From positions 1 through 7,784 of the forward strand of contig JAICSL010000069.1 of assembly GCA_025936955.1 (NCBI GenBank): a stretch of 7,784 bases of DNA, in the 5' to 3' direction. Below the pieces are notes generated by a model, which searched no databases, had not been told where the DNA came from, and saw nothing but the letters and a program-made list of their open reading frames with translations. Below, one piece after another: positions 5,788 to 7,784 of the stretch (the first letter of the stretch is position 1; each line of letters opens with the position of its first letter). The stretch comes from Nitrososphaeraceae archaeon (GTDB lineage Archaea > Thermoproteota > Nitrososphaeria > Nitrososphaerales > Nitrososphaeraceae). The position numbers and the translations under genes were made by a program.

Positions 5788-6376
5788 AAAGTTTAAATGT
5801 GTTGAGGGATGTTCTGATTGCTGTAATTATCGAGAATATTATCCTTCTGTTGAATATGGGAAGATTGGGGTTTTGATATTACCTGACGAAAAATTCAGAA
5901 TTGAAGAAGAAGCCAAGAATAATAATATTCGAATAAATATTATTCCCAGGTTAGGATCGGGTAGAAAAAAGAAGGGCATTGGTCCAAAAAAAATTCTTGC
6001 TTATCAAATGATGGGTAAAAAAAAGAATGGCGATCTCTGTCCTTTCTTAGAGGAAAGTAATTCACAAACGTCATCACATATTGGTTTAAAATGCAAAATC
6101 TATGAGAATCGGCCATTAGCTTGTCGTGCATACCCTATTTTTGATGACAGCAAAGGATCAGATATAATGTTGGATGGAAAATGTCAGTTTTGCAAGAGTT
6201 GTTCTACTACTGCACATAAAGAAAGTTTAGGAGATGAAATTGAAGCATTCACCAAAATTAAAACAACCTTTTGTAGAGAGGCAACAGCGGAGATTTGGAG
6301 ATATGCAACCGCTGTTGGTGAAGACGAAACCAGACCTAGGTTTTTTTCAGAAGGCTGGGTTCTTGAGTGTACATGA
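5780..6376 (+). CDS. YkgJ-family cysteine-cluster protein (CxxCxxCC-type, putative metal binding)
   Basis: This family is known for an N-terminal cysteine cluster thought to bind zinc or an iron-sulfur centre; its biochemical role is largely unknown. Visible here are Cys7-x3-Cys11-x2-Cys14-Cys15, then CPFL with Cys87, Cys105 in LKCKIYENRPLACRAYPI with Cys115, the family's signature CxIYexRPxxCRxyP, and an extra CQFCKSC (Cys135, 138, 141). Further Cys lie at 165 and 197. The 198-residue length is within the usual range. A basic stretch at 60-72 (GRKKKGIGPKK) and another around 80 interrupt the two Cys regions. There is no signal or membrane segment. The start is GTG with AGAGG 8 bases upstream, overlapping the previous stop by eight bases (5780-5787). 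The partner gene may be functionally linked. No T-tract follows closely. Confidence 0.88.
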   Translation: MLRKFKCVEGCSDCCNYREYYPSVEYGKIGVLILPDEKFRIEEEAKNNNIRINIIPRLGSGRKKKGIGPKKILAYQMMGKKKNGDLCPFLEESNSQTSSHIGLKCKIYENRPLACRAYPIFDDSKGSDIMLDGKCQFCKSCSTTAHKESLGDEIEAFTKIKTTFCREATAEIWRYATAVGEDETRPRFFSEGWVLECT

Positions 6377-6597
6377 CACGACTCTATAAGACTCATAAAT
6401 ATTATTGCACTATGCGTAAACTACTTGATTTATGATCAGTTATTTGGACATTAATAATTTATAGTCGTCTCTCTAGAATAAAATTTATTCATATGGAAAA
6501 TCGAATGTAAGTGTAATGCGTCGTCACGTTTCGTTAGTTTAACTTAAAAATGACTAGGTAATATTGTTACAGAAGATATAAACTGAATCTAAAAGTA

Positions 6598-6607
6598 GAA
6601 TATAAAT
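6598..6607 (+). promoter_or_regulatory. TATA-like box for the exported Ser-rich protein
   Basis: GAATATAAAT follows an A/G-rich element (AAAAGTA) that could act as the BRE. A start point ~25-30 bases on, around 6627-6633, would leave a leader of ~20-25 bases before the ATG at 6653. A second candidate, GATATAAAC, lies at 6575-6583. Confidence 0.4.
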
Positions 6608-6652
6608 TGGAAACCAATAAATGTAATATATAGTTTGTTTGTTCTTGAACTA

Positions 6653-7348
6653 ATGAATAAAAAACATGCAGCAAACTATACGATACTGGCAGGAATTGCT
6701 ACTTCAGTCATACTCGTAGCATCATTGATTATTGCCAGCAATCCATTATCACAACAAGCACTAGCACAGCCCGCTAATACAACAAGCACAACCGCACCTA
6801 AACCAAAAGCTACACAACCTTTAAATAAACCATTTGTTGTTCAAGGAACAATTTCTTCAACAACAGACGCATTACCTGGTCAAAAAGGACAGGTTGCAGT
6901 TATTTTATCTCCAAGAGCTGAAAATAATGCAGTATATACAGGTGTATTAACATTCACCGCAACGAAAGCTGTCGACGTACAAGTATACCAAGCATATACT
7001 GTAAATAATGACACACAATCCAAAATTCCAAAGGGTTTTGGAACAGTAACTACAACTACGTTGCCTAATGGTAAGAAAGTTACTATCTCAACCGTTGCGT
7101 CTGGAGACTCTGCGTCAATTCCATTCACAGCTAGCTCCTTAGCTCTACATTCAAAAGGCAATTCCCCGTTCGTTGCAACCTATACAGTGAGTGCATCAGC
7201 AACTACTGCTACAACTAGTGATAATCTAGCAAGTGCTGAAGCAGCGAGTACTACATCTAGTAGTGGATCATCTAGTAGTGGATCATCTAGTAGTGGATCA
7301 TCTAGCCATGGGTCCTCTAGTAGCTCTACGAATAGCACAAAGGGATAA
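6653..7348 (+). CDS. exported protein with beta-rich domain and Ser-rich C-terminal tail
   Basis: A 231-residue protein exported by the general secretory route. Residues 1-5 (MNKKH) are basic, 10-30 are hydrophobic, and ALA|Q at 36-39 is a good signal peptidase site. A T/P/K-rich linker (~40-60) leads to a domain at ~61-182 with alternating hydrophobic strands (GQVAVILSP, TGVLTFTA, VDVQVYQAYTV, SPFVATYTVSA) and no cysteine, suggesting an Ig-like or similar beta-sandwich. The tail (201-231) is nearly all Ser/Gly from a DNA repeat. Three N-glycosylation sequons (NTT, NDT, NST) occur, and the Thr/Ser-rich ends suit cell-surface or extracellular modification. The ATG at 6653 is preferred over the in-frame TTG at 6635 because the signal peptide then begins properly. 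No C-terminal anchor is seen, so it is either released or held by an uncleaved N-terminus. The family is not recognised. Confidence 0.85.
   Translation: MNKKHAANYTILAGIATSVILVASLIIASNPLSQQALAQPANTTSTTAPKPKATQPLNKPFVVQGTISSTTDALPGQKGQVAVILSPRAENNAVYTGVLTFTATKAVDVQVYQAYTVNNDTQSKIPKGFGTVTTTTLPNGKKVTISTVASGDSASIPFTASSLALHSKGNSPFVATYTVSASATTATTSDNLASAEAASTTSSSGSSSSGSSSSGSSSHGSSSSSTNSTKG
7256..7330 (+). repeat. 15-base tandem repeat in coding sequence, five units
   Basis: The unit TCTAGTAGTGGATCA occurs exactly at 7256-7270, 7271-7285 and 7286-7300, followed by two diverged copies at 7301-7315 and 7316-7330. It is in frame and encodes Ser-Ser-Ser-Gly-Ser. Perfect copies suggest recent slippage; a change in copy number would only lengthen or shorten the tail. 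Confidence 0.9.
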
Positions 7349-7403
7349 TATAACCACTAGCTAACGCCAAAGATGACCATTCTGTGATTCGTGGTCGACC
7401 TAC

Positions 7404-7417
7404 TTTTTTTTGTTTTT
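7404..7417 (+). terminator. T-tract terminator after the exported Ser-rich protein
   Basis: Eight T at 7404-7411, one G, then five T at 7413-7417, beginning 55 bases after the stop, fit the oligo-T terminators of archaea. There is no strong hairpin before it, as is usual for the group. Confidence 0.65.
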
Positions 7418-7585
7418 ATATTTGTATCTAATTGTTTTCTATGGCAAACATTTAGTGGTTAGTTTTACGACCAATAACCTGGAATACTTGTATCATTTAG
7501 GCATTAAAAAATTGGCAAACCTTTACTTATCTACAATTGATAAAACTATATAGTTTGAAGTGAAATAATGTATGATAATTTTGTA

Positions 7586-7608
7586 AATTACTAATAATAT
7601 TAGTAATT
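7586..7608. repeat. perfect 11-base inverted repeat with one-base centre
   Basis: AATTACTAATA (7586-7596) and TATTAGTAATT (7598-7608) are exact reverse complements around a single A at 7597. The tight dyad suits binding by a dimeric regulator better than an RNA hairpin, whose loop would be strained. It is entirely A/T apart from one C and one G, so chance is not negligible. Confidence 0.6.
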
Positions 7609-7627
7609 ATATATTGAACTTATAATT

Positions 7628-7650
7628 CCCATACAAGTGATAAGTATGGG
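7628..7650. repeat. inverted repeat, 7-base arms, 9-base loop
   Basis: CCCATAC (7628-7634) pairs with GTATGGG (7644-7650). The three terminal G-C pairs are notable in this AT-rich region and would make a moderately stable RNA hairpin if transcribed. There is no T-run directly after it, so a terminator is unlikely. Confidence 0.55.
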
Positions 7651-7680
7651 CAAAGCGCTGTCCCCAATATATCGTTTATA

Positions 7681-7694
7681 CTCAATAAATTGAG
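7681..7694. repeat. short inverted repeat, 6-base arms
   Basis: CTCAAT (7681-7686) and ATTGAG (7689-7694) are separated by AA. The arms are short; the site is listed because it continues the row of dyads in this region. Confidence 0.4.
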
Positions 7695-7715
7695 CTCGCC
7701 TGATACTGAAAAGTT

Positions 7716-7756
7716 CCAGTAATATTGAAAAAAATAATATCTGGTTAAAAATCCAG
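7716..7756 (+). repeat. two mutually exclusive small hairpins sharing one arm
   Basis: CTGG (7741-7744) can pair with CCAG upstream (7716-7719), extended by ATATT (7722-7726) with AATAT (7736-7740) across a two-base bulge. Alternatively it can pair with CCAG downstream (7753-7756) across an eight-base loop. Both hairpins are short and their stability is unknown. Confidence 0.3.
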
Positions 7757-7784
7757 TATGTCATATTTTACCGAATAATACCTA

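Larger units (their letters stand above)
7418..7784. other. non-coding right end of the window
   Basis: No reading frame of useful length exists on either strand; the final frames hit stops within a few codons. The stretch is very AT-rich and holds the small inverted repeats listed separately. It may be the leader or regulatory region of a gene beyond the right edge. Confidence 0.5.

Noticed and set aside
6184..6396. Minus-strand frame at the YkgJ 3' end
   Set aside because: Antisense to the clear cysteine-cluster signature.
6880..7161. 93-codon minus-strand frame
   Set aside because: Antisense to the exported protein, which has a complete signal peptide and an organised domain.
1..7784. 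CRISPR array, tRNA, rRNA, insertion sequence or defence cluster
   Set aside because: No regularly spaced repeats, cloverleaf, transposase motifs or known defence domains seen on either strand.

Overview
The window is AT-rich (roughly one third G+C by eye) and archaeal. The best guess is an ammonia-oxidising thaumarchaeon (Nitrososphaeria) of the soil Nitrososphaera/Nitrosocosmicus kind. That placement is inferred from gene content: an archaeal-type ApgM phosphoglycerate mutase, a SufD with a Rieske partner, T-tract terminators without strong hairpins, TATA-like boxes close to starts, TTG/GTG starts, and an exported protein with an ALA-Q signal-peptide end. No 16S rRNA or other marker gene is present to confirm it.

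Layout. (1) 1-1805, plus strand: end of a Suf iron-sulfur assembly operon, with sufD followed 19 bases later by a small Rieske-type ferredoxin. (2) 1806-2271: a 466-base gap between convergent genes. It holds T-tracts that could end the suf transcript and a weak minus-strand trace that may be an old coding sequence. (3) 2272-3537, minus strand: apgM, glycolysis/gluconeogenesis. (4) 3538-3821: divergent promoter region with a compound inverted repeat. (5) 3822-4127, plus strand: a small zinc-finger HNH-like protein whose last HNH histidine is Phe. (6) 4128-5313: a gene-poor stretch with one intact small CxxC protein (4891-5064) and three stretches that read like decayed small genes, two on plus and one on minus. 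(7) 5314-6376, plus strand: an overlapping pair, an unrecognised aromatic-rich 157-residue protein and a YkgJ-family cysteine-cluster protein. (8) 6653-7348, plus strand: an exported protein with a Ser-rich tail encoded by a 15-base tandem repeat, followed by a strong T-tract terminator. (9) 7418-7784: non-coding, with several small inverted repeats.

Working together: SufD and the Rieske protein probably act in, or receive product from, iron-sulfur assembly. The YkgJ protein and its partner are probably co-translated. The rest are single transcription units. I found no tRNA, rRNA, CRISPR array, insertion sequence or recognisable defence system. The most interesting leads are the 157-residue/YkgJ pair and the possible gene graveyard at 4128-5313. 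Both rest partly on reading by eye and need homology searches.
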